Notes under the pieces: model-generated
Seen by the model: only the letters and a program-made list of their open reading frames with translations
Told to the model about the DNA's origin: nothing
Database searches by the model: none
Shown here: positions 28,351-37,544 of the stretch, piece after piece
Layout of the letters: every line of letters starts with the position of its first letter
Position numbering within the stretch: position 1 is the stretch's first letter
Made by a program: the position numbers and the translations under genes
Origin: Oceanobacillus neutriphilus
GTDB lineage: Bacteria > Bacillota > Bacilli > Bacillales > Amphibacillaceae
DNA length: 64,000 nucleotides
Assembly: GCF_014645515.1 (NCBI RefSeq)
Contig: NZ_BMLW01000001.1
Location: 496,001-560,000, forward strand
Reading direction: 5' to 3'

Positions 28351-29181
28351 TTAAAAAATACCAATAAAGGCAAATAAGATACATATAGCCATTAGCCCAA
28401 AAATAATGGTCATGATTCTTACATTTTTTCTTAACAGTTTCATCATCAGCGCCAATACACCCAGAGATAAAATTCCCGGAACAATATCGTTAATCATTTC
28501 TAATATATTATAATCCTCATCCAAAATATGGAATGATAAGTCTAATGGCACAGAAACATAGCTTGCAACCATGTATCCAATCATGATCAGACCGACAATA
28601 GATGCTCCCCGGATCAGTTTATCGAATATTCCGGATTCCTGTGCTTTGGTAATTATCTCAGAACCCATTTTGTAGGAAGTATATAACACAACATAACGAA
28701 ACATATAACTTGGAATATTGAGACCGAAAAAGAAAATAATCGGTCCAATCAGGCTTCCCTGATTAGAAAAAGGTAAGGCTAATCCAGTAGCAAGTAATCG
28801 CCAGGTTACCCACCATATCGCATCTCCGACTCCTGACAAAGGCCCCTGCAAGCCGGCCCGGATAGCATCTATTGATTTAGTGTCAAAATTGGAGTTATCC
28901 CGGGCCTCCTTTTCCAATCTGCAAAACAACGAATACATTATAGGAGCCATCTGTGGATTAATATTCATCAGACCTTGTTCTCGCTTCAGAGCTTTAATTT
29001 TCTTTGGTTTATCTTCAGGATTCGGGTATAGCCAGTTTAAATATGGCCAGATGATCCACGGAGTAGCATTCCCACACCAGCGGCTATAGCAGAAATGCAA
29101 TGCATAGCTTTGTGACCGCCAGTATATTCTGCGTAATAACTTCAGCTCTTCTTTAGGTATGCCTTCTGTAAGTTTACTCAT
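28351..29181 (-). CDS. PTS mannose/fructose/sorbose-family EIID
   Basis: Membrane subunit of 276 residues. The cytoplasmic N-terminal part holds the EIID family motif (RRIYWRSQSYALHF; MAPIMYSLFCRLEKEA) and the membrane part contains IRAGLQGPLSGVGDAIWW, the diagnostic GPLSGIGD loop. Its start overlaps the end of the IIC gene by 4 bp (ATGA), as expected for subunits of one permease complex. The C-terminus has a hydrophobic segment. Works with the IIC, IIB and IIA encoded just upstream. Confidence 0.92.
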   Translation of the reverse strand: MSKLTEGIPKEELKLLRRIYWRSQSYALHFCYSRWCGNATPWIIWPYLNWLYPNPEDKPKKIKALKREQGLMNINPQMAPIMYSLFCRLEKEARDNSNFDTKSIDAIRAGLQGPLSGVGDAIWWVTWRLLATGLALPFSNQGSLIGPIIFFFGLNIPSYMFRYVVLYTSYKMGSEIITKAQESGIFDKLIRGASIVGLIMIGYMVASYVSVPLDLSFHILDEDYNILEMINDIVPGILSLGVLALMMKLLRKNVRIMTIIFGLMAICILFAFIGIF

Positions 29182-29981
29182 GATAGAAAGTTCTCCTCCT
29201 CATTAAACCCGCCGTTGGTTTCATCCATATTATTATTATTATTATTAGATTTAGGACCATCTCCAAACCAGAAATAATCTAATACCGCTATAGTAACTGC
29301 TATAATCGTTAAAAACAGGACATCCAGATTTGTATAAATAGTCACAAAGAATCCTAGCACAAAGAAAATAGCCATTTTTTTATTCCATAATAGGTTCAGC
29401 ATCATAGCCATCCCAAGGGCAGGCATGATAGCACCAAATGCTTGAACTCCACTTATCACGAAATCCGGCATAGCATCCATAAAGCTTCTAACAAATTCTC
29501 CACCAAAGTAAATAGCAAAAAAAGTAGCGATGGCTCCAGGCAGTAAACGTATACATGTGCTGATAAAGGTTACCAGACCATACTGAAACTGATTCCCTTT
29601 TTTCAATGCTTTATCCGGGAGAGGGTTAAGTAAATCTCCAATCATCCCATCAAAACTGCGAAACACCTCAATTACTGCTGCTATTGGAAGTGCCAGCGCA
29701 ATCGCCTCTTCATGCGTTACTCCGTTTAAAATCACAAATGCAACAGCTATAATAGTCGCACCCGTAAAATCAGCACCTTGTGCATTCCCTACATTAACAA
29801 TCCCCAGAAAAATGACTTCCAGTGCTGCTCCAAGAATAATCCCTGTTGTGAGATCTCCCAGTAACAGCCCCATAACAGGCCCGACTACAATAGGACGATA
29901 AGCTAGCGTATTTGGTAACAAATTGTTCATGAGAAAAGCGACTTCATAAACAAGGGCAGACATCATCGCGGTCCAAAACAT
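29178..29981 (-). CDS. PTS mannose/fructose/sorbose-family EIIC
   Basis: Membrane subunit of 267 residues with about seven helices. Family features: LAYRPIVVGPVMGLLLGDLTTGIILGAALE near the N-terminus and an acidic-residue motif GAALEVIFLG, then GAIMPALGMAMML. The hydrophilic C-terminal tail contains six consecutive Asn encoded by an (ATT)6 tract (29229-29246), probably a neutral but slippage-prone insertion. ATG at 29981 after GGGAGGG. There is a 121-bp gap to the IIB gene that carries a small hairpin and a cre-like site. Confidence 0.92.
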   Translation of the reverse strand: MFWTAMMSALVYEVAFLMNNLLPNTLAYRPIVVGPVMGLLLGDLTTGIILGAALEVIFLGIVNVGNAQGADFTGATIIAVAFVILNGVTHEEAIALALPIAAVIEVFRSFDGMIGDLLNPLPDKALKKGNQFQYGLVTFISTCIRLLPGAIATFFAIYFGGEFVRSFMDAMPDFVISGVQAFGAIMPALGMAMMLNLLWNKKMAIFFVLGFFVTIYTNLDVLFLTIIAVTIAVLDYFWFGDGPKSNNNNNNMDETNGGFNEEENFLS

Positions 29982-30070
29982 CGTATTTCCCTCCCTTTAC
30001 TTAAAATCAAGCTGATAAACTAGATACAAATCACCGATCTACCAATTGTTTACTGTTTAAAAAAGCAAAC

Positions 30071-30084
30071 AGGAAACGCTTTCA
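30071..30084. promoter_or_regulatory. cre-like site inside the mannose-family PTS operon
   Basis: TGAAAGCGTTTCCT on the minus strand matches the CcpA consensus at 12 of 14 positions; it lies between the IIB and IIC genes and could act as a CcpA roadblock. A short inverted repeat GTTTACTGTTT/AAACAGGAAAC adjoins it. Confidence 0.4.
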
Positions 30085-30102
30085 AAATATTGCGATTTAA
30101 TT

Positions 30103-30600
30103 TTAGTACTTTAAAGAGCCAATATTAAGCTTCGTCCTTTGGGTTGCCGGCAGTACATGCATAACACACTTAATTCCAGAAGATTCTATTTCACGTAAAG
30201 TTTGTAAGTCTTCATCGTCTACGATAAGTTGTCCACTAACCAACTCTTTACGATTGGGAACGTTTGCTTTCTCAATACGACCATAAGATGCCAGATTTAC
30301 TTCTTTTATTCCTGGAACTAACTTTGTCAGTTCTAAGACATCCTGTGGTGTTTTACACAATACATAAATTTTAAAGTTTTTGGACCTTTCATCGTTAAGA
30401 ATATCAGCAGCTTTTTCTGTATTCGTAACTAATAACTTATAATTTCCGGTAACAGCCATTTTTAAAGCTGTCACTTGTAACGGGTCATTAGCAGTTGCTT
30501 CATTTACTACCAATACATGAGTTGCTCCAAAAAAAGACATCCAATTGGTCATCGTTTGTCCATGAACCAGCCGTTCATCAAGCCTTATCTCGACTATCAT
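30103..30600 (-). CDS. PTS mannose/fructose/sorbose-family EIIB
   Basis: Cytoplasmic phosphocarrier subunit, 165 residues. The N-terminal EIR-LDERLVHGQ motif places the phosphorylated His at residue 13; family-typical VNEATANDPLQVTALKMA and KVNLASYGRIE-like region follow, the latter reading VNLASYGRIEKA. ATG at 30600 after GGAGGATGAGG, 29 bp downstream of the IIA gene. Passes phosphate from IIA to the sugar bound in IIC-IID. Confidence 0.93.
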   Translation of the reverse strand: MIVEIRLDERLVHGQTMTNWMSFFGATHVLVVNEATANDPLQVTALKMAVTGNYKLLVTNTEKAADILNDERSKNFKIYVLCKTPQDVLELTKLVPGIKEVNLASYGRIEKANVPNRKELVSGQLIVDDEDLQTLREIESSGIKCVMHVLPATQRTKLNIGSLKY

Positions 30601-30629
30601 CTTCCCTCATCCTCCAATCAAAATTTAAA

Positions 30630-31073
30630 CTACATCATAAAATCATTTTCCTGTGAATCATCATTTTCCAGCTGTCCGGCCTTAAATCTAATATTCATAA
30701 ATTCTATCTCCCTTCTTGCTTCCTCCACTACCTGTTGTATTTTTCTTTCATTAAGCTCTTCTTCCTTAATAGTCATTAATTCTAAAAGTAAGGATAGATT
30801 CATCCCTGTCACCAGGAAAAAATCATATTGTGCAAGACGGGTATAGAATAACTGATTAATGCTGCCCTGACGTATATCCGTAAAAACCAGTATCTTATCC
30901 TCCTCTGGTATTCCAGACAAACATCTATCGATTTGTATTGCGGGAGAATCATTTTCGGTGTAAGCATTAATAATGTAAAGGTTTTCCGGCTCGCATTGCG
31001 TGATATAGTTGTAAGTATGATAAATTCCCTTTGCCATATTTCCATGTGATGCAATAATATAATGTACTGCCAC
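30630..31073 (-). CDS. PTS mannose/fructose/sorbose-family EIIA
   Basis: Cytoplasmic IIA subunit, 147 residues. IIASHGNMAKG near the N-terminus carries the phosphorylated His10; VFTDIRQGSINQLFYTRL is the conserved DLxGGSP-like stretch (reading DIRQGS), and FFLVTGMNLSLLLEL follows. Start is GTG at 31073 with GAGGG upstream. Phosphorylated by HPr. 115 bp downstream of manA; same operon. Confidence 0.9.
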   Translation of the reverse strand: MAVHYIIASHGNMAKGIYHTYNYITQCEPENLYIINAYTENDSPAIQIDRCLSGIPEEDKILVFTDIRQGSINQLFYTRLAQYDFFLVTGMNLSLLLELMTIKEEELNERKIQQVVEEARREIEFMNIRFKAGQLENDDSQENDFMM

Positions 31074-31188
31074 AGCAATCCCTCTTTATTTATGATTTCA
31101 ACGATTTTACAGCGGCCAATTTATAGCAGCCACTCTACTTTTTTAAACCTGCTTCTCAAGTAACCAAAAAATATTATTTGCTATTTTC

Positions 31189-32133
31189 CTAGCCTTTATA
31201 TGAAATGCCACATAATTTCATCTTCCCTGAAAGTTTTAAATCCCCGAATTTAGCGGGTACAAAAATAGTTTCACCCAGTTTAATATCATAGTCATTAATT
31301 CTTCCTTCACCGTTGACACAAGTTAAAAACACAAATTCATCCATATTGTATATACCTCCACTGGAGACCTCTAACTGGAAGCTTGTGAAAATCCCCTTTT
31401 CATCCACATACTTTATCAGCCGGTATCCCTCTCTGGATTCAATAACAGGGTCTAAAGGGTTAATTTCATTATCAGGTACATTTACAGTATCAATAATTTT
31501 TTCAACATGAAGCGGACGGTTTGGATCATTTCTGTCAAAATCATATAATCTATATGTTAAATCACTATTCGTTTCAAAAGTAAAATGAATACTTTCTTTA
31601 TTTTCAGGAACCTCTAATGAACCATGAAGCGTACCCGTAGGCAGGTGTGTAAATTGCCCTTTTTTATAATCTACAATTCTGAAAAGCGTATCCCAATCTT
31701 TCTTCTCTACCAGCTGCTTGAATTCTTCTCTCGTTTTTGCATGATGGCCCATCAATTTCTTACCGTTCTCATCATGAGTAAGAACAATAGTACTTTCCAC
31801 TTTTCCGGCCATATTATCATGCTTAAGACCATATTCATCATTAGGATGAAGCTGAATTGAAAGTTTATCAACAGCATTTGATGAATCAGTTCTTACAGGC
31901 AACGCTTCTCTATCACATTTAAATAATTCATTTTTATTACGCTGATAAAACTCTGATAAAGGTATATTTAAATCTTTTACGTTACAGTCAAGGTGATTAG
32001 GAAGTGCAATAACATGATAAGCTAAAGCAATGTTTTCCAAATCGGTATTAAAATTAAAATATTTTTTTAATGTATTGCCTCCCCATAGCTTTGATTCAAA
32101 AACGGGTTCTATATAATAAAGTTTCTTTTCCAA
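31189..32133 (-). CDS. manA: Mannose-6-phosphate isomerase, class I
   Basis: Interconverts mannose 6-phosphate and fructose 6-phosphate; 314 residues, the size of the short Bacillus-type enzymes. Zinc-site motifs: IQLHPNDEYG (Gln/His), AGKVESTIVL (Glu) and TGTLHGSLE (His); FETNSDLTYRLYDFDR is the conserved EIQQxSDxTYRxYDW-type segment. Start is TTG at 32133 behind GGAGGG. First gene of the mannose-family PTS operon, about 140 nt downstream of a sigma-54 promoter. This implies that the substrate is mannose or enters metabolism as mannose 6-phosphate. Confidence 0.9.
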   Translation of the reverse strand: MEKKLYYIEPVFESKLWGGNTLKKYFNFNTDLENIALAYHVIALPNHLDCNVKDLNIPLSEFYQRNKNELFKCDREALPVRTDSSNAVDKLSIQLHPNDEYGLKHDNMAGKVESTIVLTHDENGKKLMGHHAKTREEFKQLVEKKDWDTLFRIVDYKKGQFTHLPTGTLHGSLEVPENKESIHFTFETNSDLTYRLYDFDRNDPNRPLHVEKIIDTVNVPDNEINPLDPVIESREGYRLIKYVDEKGIFTSFQLEVSSGGIYNMDEFVFLTCVNGEGRINDYDIKLGETIFVPAKFGDLKLSGKMKLCGISYKG

Positions 32134-32280
32134 AATAATCCCTCCAGTTATTTATAAAAAAATTGCACTTATCTTTACCTTTATTGAACATCTTCTTCCT
32201 GCTTACTTAATCTCAAGAATCGTTTCATTTCTATCAGTCCCCGCCCTCCTTTCTCTTGATTCTCCTTTTCACTTATTCAT

Positions 32281-32298
32281 AAGCAAAAAGCGTGCCAA
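32281..32298 (-). promoter_or_regulatory. Sigma-54 (-24/-12) promoter of the manA-PTS operon
   Basis: Minus strand TTGGCACGCTTTTTGCTT matches the sigma-54 consensus TTGGCACGnnnnTTGCW, with exactly 10 nt between GG and GC. It lies about 150 bp upstream of manA, directly downstream of levR, which encodes the expected sigma-54 activator. It shares bases with the right arm of the levR terminator. Confidence 0.85.
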
Positions 32299-32314
32299 GT
32301 TAGTGGCACGCTTT
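32287..32314 (-). terminator. Terminator of levR
   Basis: AAAGCGTGCCA (32287-32297) and TGGCACGCTTT (32304-32314), 11 perfect base pairs with a 6-nt loop, followed on the minus strand by TTTTTGCTT. It overlaps the sigma-54 promoter. Confidence 0.85.
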
Positions 32315-32336
32315 AAATATAATAGCTATACACAAA

Positions 32337-35117
32337 CTAGAAAACGCTTTCCGAAGCAGATGCTGATGAAATATAATCGTAAATATATCCAATCTCGGCA
32401 ATATTTATTTCGACACTATATACGGATGCAATGACACTAAATGCTTCTTTTATTATTTCTATTTCATTTCTTTGACACTTCATCAATTCATCGATGTTCT
32501 GATATATTTCTATTGGTTCATGCCTGATCAAGCGCTCTATTAAACAGCTTGTATGAACATACAGGCCTATCTTTTTATCATTTGGAATCTTCTGGTTTAA
32601 TAACATTTCCAGTCGATTTAAAAACTCTTCAACATAAGATATAATTTTTTCAGTATCAAGAATGGTAACAGTGGCAATTACCCGTTCAAGTGAAAAGTTT
32701 CGTAAGAGATTATTATTTATATCTTCAATTTGGTCATTACTGATAACAGGCTGTAATATTTTTTCGAACTTTTCTTCTCCCTGTCCAGAAATTAAATCTT
32801 CAATAGAAATATAATCTATCTCACTGATTCCTGGGTCTGCCGTTCCGACTATTCCTAAAACATCATACAGTTGAAATATAGCATCCGTATAACCCGACTC
32901 CTCCAATCGATGAAAATCATGAGCTATGATTTTCATATCCAAACTCTGGGGAATGCTTTTCTCTAATAATTTCTGAATCTGTAAAGCTGTCCCCATTCCC
33001 GTAAAACAGGAGGTGATAATCACCTTTTCTTTTTTCTTCTCCGGGTAGATAATACTGTATTCCGTTTCATTGGCAATCTTTAGCTTTTTAATCATATCCG
33101 TTAAATAAAATCCTTTTCCCAGCATTTCTCCAACTAATAAGGCTGTTTGTGTAGAAACATTATTAATAATTGCAATTGGTCCATCAATATATTTTGTAAA
33201 CCGGGGATAGATATCCTTTAATGAACCCATATCTACTAAAATGACTAAACCATTAGAAACATCCCTGCGTTCAACATAATGCAGGACGCTTTTTACAATA
33301 TCATCTATTGATGTATCCAACGGCATATCAAAAGCCTCAAATATGTTTTCATTAAGCAAACGGTTTGCAACATTAGCAATACTGCTCGCTGTTGCATAGC
33401 CATGTGCCAAAATAATTGCTTTCATACGCTGATCATTGGCCGGCTCAATCGACTGGCTCCTCAAATAAAAAGTAAGAAGCCATTCATCCATCTTGCTAAT
33501 GTGTACATCAAGTTTATTATTTAACATTTCTACCAGCTGTGTTACTAATAAAAGTTCTGCTTGATAATTTTCCGTAATAAAATCATCCATTTGTTTAATG
33601 ATTCTTTTTTGCTCAGCTGTGTATTCTATTGGGTTAGTTCCTCTAAAGTAAAGAAAATGCGCCATGGCAAATACACTGTTTCCATTGAATTTTACGTTAT
33701 TCGTACTTTCCATGTATCTGAGCACTTCCTGTACATTTACAGTAATTACTTCCATTAGAGCGCCAGTACTTTTTTCCGTATTAAAAAAAATGAATCTATC
33801 AAATAAAGCGAGAATTTCATTAAAAATATGCAGTTCCAGATGCTTATTGTCCGAATCCTTCCTGTATTTATCCCTAAATAAATGCAGGATGGTATGGTAT
33901 GTTTTCTTAATATCATCTGTACTTGAGAAATTTGATGCAAAAAGCTGATGCAACGTTGTGTCAGGATTAATAATAATATTATTTTTTTTCTTCAATTTCT
34001 GATTTGCTAATTGTACTGTTTCCCGCAAAATATTATCAGGCAAATCTTGTAATGTAATAGATATACATTCTGAATGCGTATCCTTTGCAAAAGATGAAGC
34101 AACTAGATATCTAACCGTATTTTTCAAATCACCTAAGTTCCCTTGATAATGATGACTTATTAGTGTATCCAGAGCTCTATTCGAAATATGAATCGGTAAT
34201 TGAAGCTTTTTTGCTTCATCAATCATAAACATATACACAAACTCCTGTTTTTCTTTAACATCCCGTTGTTCAAGACTCGGAATTGTAATTCGTATAGGAA
34301 TTCGGCGTAAAAACGTTTTAAGGAAATTGCCTTCCAAATCAAACGTTGTTGCAAAAATTATTCTTACATTCGCCTGATGCCAGCCTTCCGTTTCTCCCAT
34401 CCTCCGGTAAACACCTTGATCAAGGAATGTAAATAATTTCTCCTGCCCTTCTTCATTCAACCGGTGAACCTCATCCAAAAATAGGATCCCGCCATCAGCA
34501 GCCTCCAACATACCTTTGGAAGCCTGATCAGCCCCAGTAAAAGCCCCCTTCACATAACCAAACAGGTTGCTGGAAAGAAGTTCAGGATTATTTGCATATT
34601 GAGCACAATTGAAACTGATAAAAGGGGCGCCTTTCGATAAAACCCCTTTTTCAATACTAAACTGATAAATAAGGTTGGCAGTATAGCTTTTTCCAACACC
34701 GGTCGGTCCACATAAAATAAGGGGCAGACCGCCACCCGGGTACAGTACGGAGGACTTTATTTGGTCAATTGCTTTTTTCATGCTCCCATCCGCCCCAACC
34801 AATTGATTCAAAATATCAGCTTTATTGTTTGCGCTCTCAATTTGATGTTTAAGTGATTCCAAACTGTCAAAAACACAAGCTTGAACAGGAGAAAAAATAT
34901 TTTCAAACACGTTCCGATGCAAGAAATAAACCGGACGTGTATTAATTTTAATCACATTTTCTTCTTCTACCATCTGGTTAAGGTAATGACTTATTGTATT
35001 GCGCTTTACATTAAAAAGCTCCGCAATTTTATTTGCTGTGAACTCGTCTGATAGTTTATCTATATTGAGTAAAGGCGTCTTCTCCTCGAGAAAATGAAGT
35101 ATATCATCTTTCAACAT
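32337..35117 (-). CDS. levR: LevR-type sigma-54-dependent PTS-regulated activator
   Basis: 926-residue activator. Order: N-terminal HTH (about 25-55, IAELFNVKRNTISHYL); AAA+ domain with Walker A GPTGVGKS (137-144), sigma-54 contact loop GAFTGAD (191-197) and Walker B GGILFLDE (209-216); PRD1 (about 430-550, His487); mannose-type IIA domain (about 565-690, His572 in AHG); GatB-like IIB domain (about 698-800, Cys704 in TSCFTGMGTA); PRD2 (about 805-920, His855). This is the full LevR/ManR architecture: activity is set by HPr and the cognate mannose-family EIIB. The cognate operon with a sigma-54 promoter lies directly downstream. ATG at 35117 after AAGGGTG. It requires RpoN, encoded elsewhere. 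Confidence 0.93.
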   Translation of the reverse strand: MLKDDILHFLEEKTPLLNIDKLSDEFTANKIAELFNVKRNTISHYLNQMVEEENVIKINTRPVYFLHRNVFENIFSPVQACVFDSLESLKHQIESANNKADILNQLVGADGSMKKAIDQIKSSVLYPGGGLPLILCGPTGVGKSYTANLIYQFSIEKGVLSKGAPFISFNCAQYANNPELLSSNLFGYVKGAFTGADQASKGMLEAADGGILFLDEVHRLNEEGQEKLFTFLDQGVYRRMGETEGWHQANVRIIFATTFDLEGNFLKTFLRRIPIRITIPSLEQRDVKEKQEFVYMFMIDEAKKLQLPIHISNRALDTLISHHYQGNLGDLKNTVRYLVASSFAKDTHSECISITLQDLPDNILRETVQLANQKLKKKNNIIINPDTTLHQLFASNFSSTDDIKKTYHTILHLFRDKYRKDSDNKHLELHIFNEILALFDRFIFFNTEKSTGALMEVITVNVQEVLRYMESTNNVKFNGNSVFAMAHFLYFRGTNPIEYTAEQKRIIKQMDDFITENYQAELLLVTQLVEMLNNKLDVHISKMDEWLLTFYLRSQSIEPANDQRMKAIILAHGYATASSIANVANRLLNENIFEAFDMPLDTSIDDIVKSVLHYVERRDVSNGLVILVDMGSLKDIYPRFTKYIDGPIAIINNVSTQTALLVGEMLGKGFYLTDMIKKLKIANETEYSIIYPEKKKEKVIITSCFTGMGTALQIQKLLEKSIPQSLDMKIIAHDFHRLEESGYTDAIFQLYDVLGIVGTADPGISEIDYISIEDLISGQGEEKFEKILQPVISNDQIEDINNNLLRNFSLERVIATVTILDTEKIISYVEEFLNRLEMLLNQKIPNDKKIGLYVHTSCLIERLIRHEPIEIYQNIDELMKCQRNEIEIIKEAFSVIASVYSVEINIAEIGYIYDYISSASASESVF

Positions 35118-35291
35118 TTATATCACCCTTTGTTGTTAGTGGATTCTTACAATATTGCTATACATTATAAGACTTTTTTTAAGATAATGAAATGTTTATC
35201 TTTTTCCATATCCTCCACAATATTAGAGAAATTATTAATTTAAGAAATGAATAGATAAAGAAGTCTTGATTAGTCTAATAAAATCAAAAAA

Positions 35292-35329
35292 TAGCAGGAA
35301 AAGTCATCCGTCAATAACTTTTCCTGCTA
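35292..35329 (-). terminator. Terminator of the M24-like gene
   Basis: TAGCAGGAAAAGT (35292-35304) pairs perfectly with ACTTTTCCTGCTA (35317-35329); on the minus strand a T-run (TTTTTTGATTTT) follows. The surrounding 70 bp resemble the terminator region at 59145-59215. Confidence 0.85.
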
Positions 35330-35395
35330 ATCTTAATACACATGTATTTACAGAAAATCCAAGCTTTTAAAACTATTCATCATGATTGCTTAAAG

Positions 35396-36808
35396 TCACC
35401 CACTATGGTCATAATGAAATACAAGCCTTTTATTCAAAAGATACGGGCGCAGATAAGCAACCGTACTGCATAACGGTAAAACATTTTCACTTAAATTGAT
35501 TCCAAGCATATCTTTTATATATTTTTGTCTTTTAATGATTCTTTCCCAAAGTGCTGGATATTCTTCTCTAATCTTCTGCTTTAAATCCCCATCTGCAATA
35601 GCTACTGTACTTTCGACAGAAACCCCGTCATATCCAGCAACACGAGGGATAATATCCGTCTGAAAAATCATTCCGCTTTTGATTAATTCATCTGAATTCT
35701 CATAGATTGGTGATGATAACCATTCTTCATCTGCTGTTAAATGCCCTGGGCATAATCCCCAATGATATTCCTCCTGTGGCAAAACATGATTAACTAAATT
35801 ATACATATCTCCACCTGTCATCCCGACTTGAATATTCTCAAGCCAGGCTGTAATTGCGGTATAGTATGGTGCTGCCAAATCTTCCACATAATCTTTTTTG
35901 CTATGTAGAAGTTCAGAGCGATTCATTACAGCATATCCAGATCTGCTCGATAATCCGCCTTTGTATCCTACGGTTAAAGAGATTGCATCTCCTAACTTTA
36001 CCTTTTCTTGAGTTGGGTATAAATTACCTTTTTCGAATCTTTTACCCGTTGATGCGATTGTCACTACGTTATTTCTTTGGCCGTAAGCATTGAGCTCATT
36101 TCCTAATTGCATCTCAGAAATACCAAGCTCCAGTTTGTCCATTGTTCGTAAAACACAATCTGAGGCCAGTGATGCTCCAAATTCATAATGCGCAATTTCA
36201 TTAGCACTATTCACTCTTCGTACGCCACGTTCCCCGGCAATGAAGATATCTGTTTTATTAGTGATGGAGCCTTCCTTTTCAATAATTTCCCGTACTGCAT
36301 CTACAATAAAAGAAGGAATATCAAATAGATTTTGGTTATCCTCGACGCTGCTGGTAAAATGCTTCCACCCTGCCATTCCAATTTTCATTGCCTTCTTCAT
36401 TCCAGCTTCCTGAAGAACGCTTGAAATGGTATGGTGAGGTTCCATTGGCTGATTAGGCAGTGAAAAGTGCGGACAGTGAATTCCCTGCGCAGAAATTCTT
36501 GAATATTGTACTTTATTATAGTTTTCATTTCCCAAAACCAGGAAAGCATCTCCGTTAGAATGAAGGACTAATAAAGCCTCTTCAAATCTGGGAATAAAAC
36601 CAACTAAATATTCAAAATTCCCTCCATGTTCCACATCCGCATAAATCAGTAGTGCATCCAATTCATCCCGCCGCATCTCTTGTAAAACCTTTTCTCTTCG
36701 CTGCTGCATGGTTTTATCATCTATCATTATCGGTGTTTCTGTGCAATCAGGAGCGGGAGCATCCAATTCTATCAATTGCGCGTTTTTATAATTATATTGC
36801 TGCGTCAT
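35396..36808 (-). CDS. M24 (Xaa-Pro aminopeptidase/creatinase)-like protein with altered metal site
   Basis: 470 residues, ATG at 36808 behind GGAGGTAAGG. N-terminal creatinase-like domain (about 35-175) and a C-terminal pita-bread domain. Of the five expected metal ligands, the first Asp (D274 in GDAISL), the His (H356 in CPGHLTADEEW) and the last Glu (E399 in VSVES) can be placed, but the second Asp of the SDxTR motif is Ser (GGLSSRSGY) and the next Glu is Asp (QTDIIP). This suggests either a metal-independent creatinase-like hydrolase or a lost activity. It is a single-gene unit between levR and an empty region; relation to the PTS is unclear. Confidence 0.82.
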   Translation of the reverse strand: MTQQYNYKNAQLIELDAPAPDCTETPIMIDDKTMQQRREKVLQEMRRDELDALLIYADVEHGGNFEYLVGFIPRFEEALLVLHSNGDAFLVLGNENYNKVQYSRISAQGIHCPHFSLPNQPMEPHHTISSVLQEAGMKKAMKIGMAGWKHFTSSVEDNQNLFDIPSFIVDAVREIIEKEGSITNKTDIFIAGERGVRRVNSANEIAHYEFGASLASDCVLRTMDKLELGISEMQLGNELNAYGQRNNVVTIASTGKRFEKGNLYPTQEKVKLGDAISLTVGYKGGLSSRSGYAVMNRSELLHSKKDYVEDLAAPYYTAITAWLENIQVGMTGGDMYNLVNHVLPQEEYHWGLCPGHLTADEEWLSSPIYENSDELIKSGMIFQTDIIPRVAGYDGVSVESTVAIADGDLKQKIREEYPALWERIIKRQKYIKDMLGINLSENVLPLCSTVAYLRPYLLNKRLVFHYDHSG

Positions 36809-37544
36809 ATTCCTTACCTCCAATTTATATGTGTTTCCAATTATTCTACTTGATAATTGAAGAAATAGACACTTATTCTATTAACCTTTTAAAAATGAAG
36901 ATTATTTTCTATCTTAGCATCTTTTTTCCCTAAATATTATATAGGATGGCATCACATGTACCTGAAACAAGTAGTGTTATCAAAACAACGAACTGCAACA
37001 ACCCTCTTCCTCCCCCACAGTTCCAGCCATTACTTTTTCTGAGTATTTATGGTCTTTGTGATTCGTTTATCTTTGAAGAATGACAAATCAGCTAAGAATC
37101 ATTAACTTTCTAATACCATGGCAGTCCATTGTTCTATAAAATTAAGAAAATTTTACAAAAACATTACTAATATGTTACATTATTTATAGTGGTTACTATT
37201 TGATAGAAAATATTATAAAGTGCGTATCACTTTATAGCTAAGTTTTTTCAATTACATACTTACAGAGAGGAAGTGAAAAGAAAGCGCTTAACGCCAGCTG
37301 TTTTTTGTTCCTTTTATTTTGGTAAAACGCTATTGATTTTTACCATAGCTGCTCTGAAAGAAACGATATCCCCTTTTTATATGCTAAATAACATATCAAG
37401 CTACATCTGTTTTTGATTAGTATATAAGCACAGCTGCACTTACAAGTATAAATTAATTGACAAATACTGCTACTCTGTAAACCATTTGCTATTGGTCATA
37501 ACATTACATATTAAATATATTGGACTTTTAATGGAGGTATAACA
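36809..37544. other. Gene-free region of about 735 bp
   Basis: Divergent upstream regions of the M24-like gene and the lipoprotein gene. No convincing gene on either strand. A perfect 9-bp inverted repeat TATAAAGTG/CACTTTATA (37214-37222, 37228-37236) followed by TTTTTT at 37243-37248 could be a terminator of an eroded gene or an operator. A 46-codon GTG-initiated frame at 37273 has a poorly placed ribosome site and is not called. Confidence 0.5.

Noticed and set aside
30809..31078. Alternative reading frame over the IIA gene
   Set aside because: It overlaps the IIA gene, whose active-site motif and ribosome site are convincing.
37273..37413. 46-codon GTG-initiated frame in the gene-free region
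   Set aside because: The purine-rich stretch lies only 2 nt from the GTG, no ATG is available, and the product resembles no protein I know.
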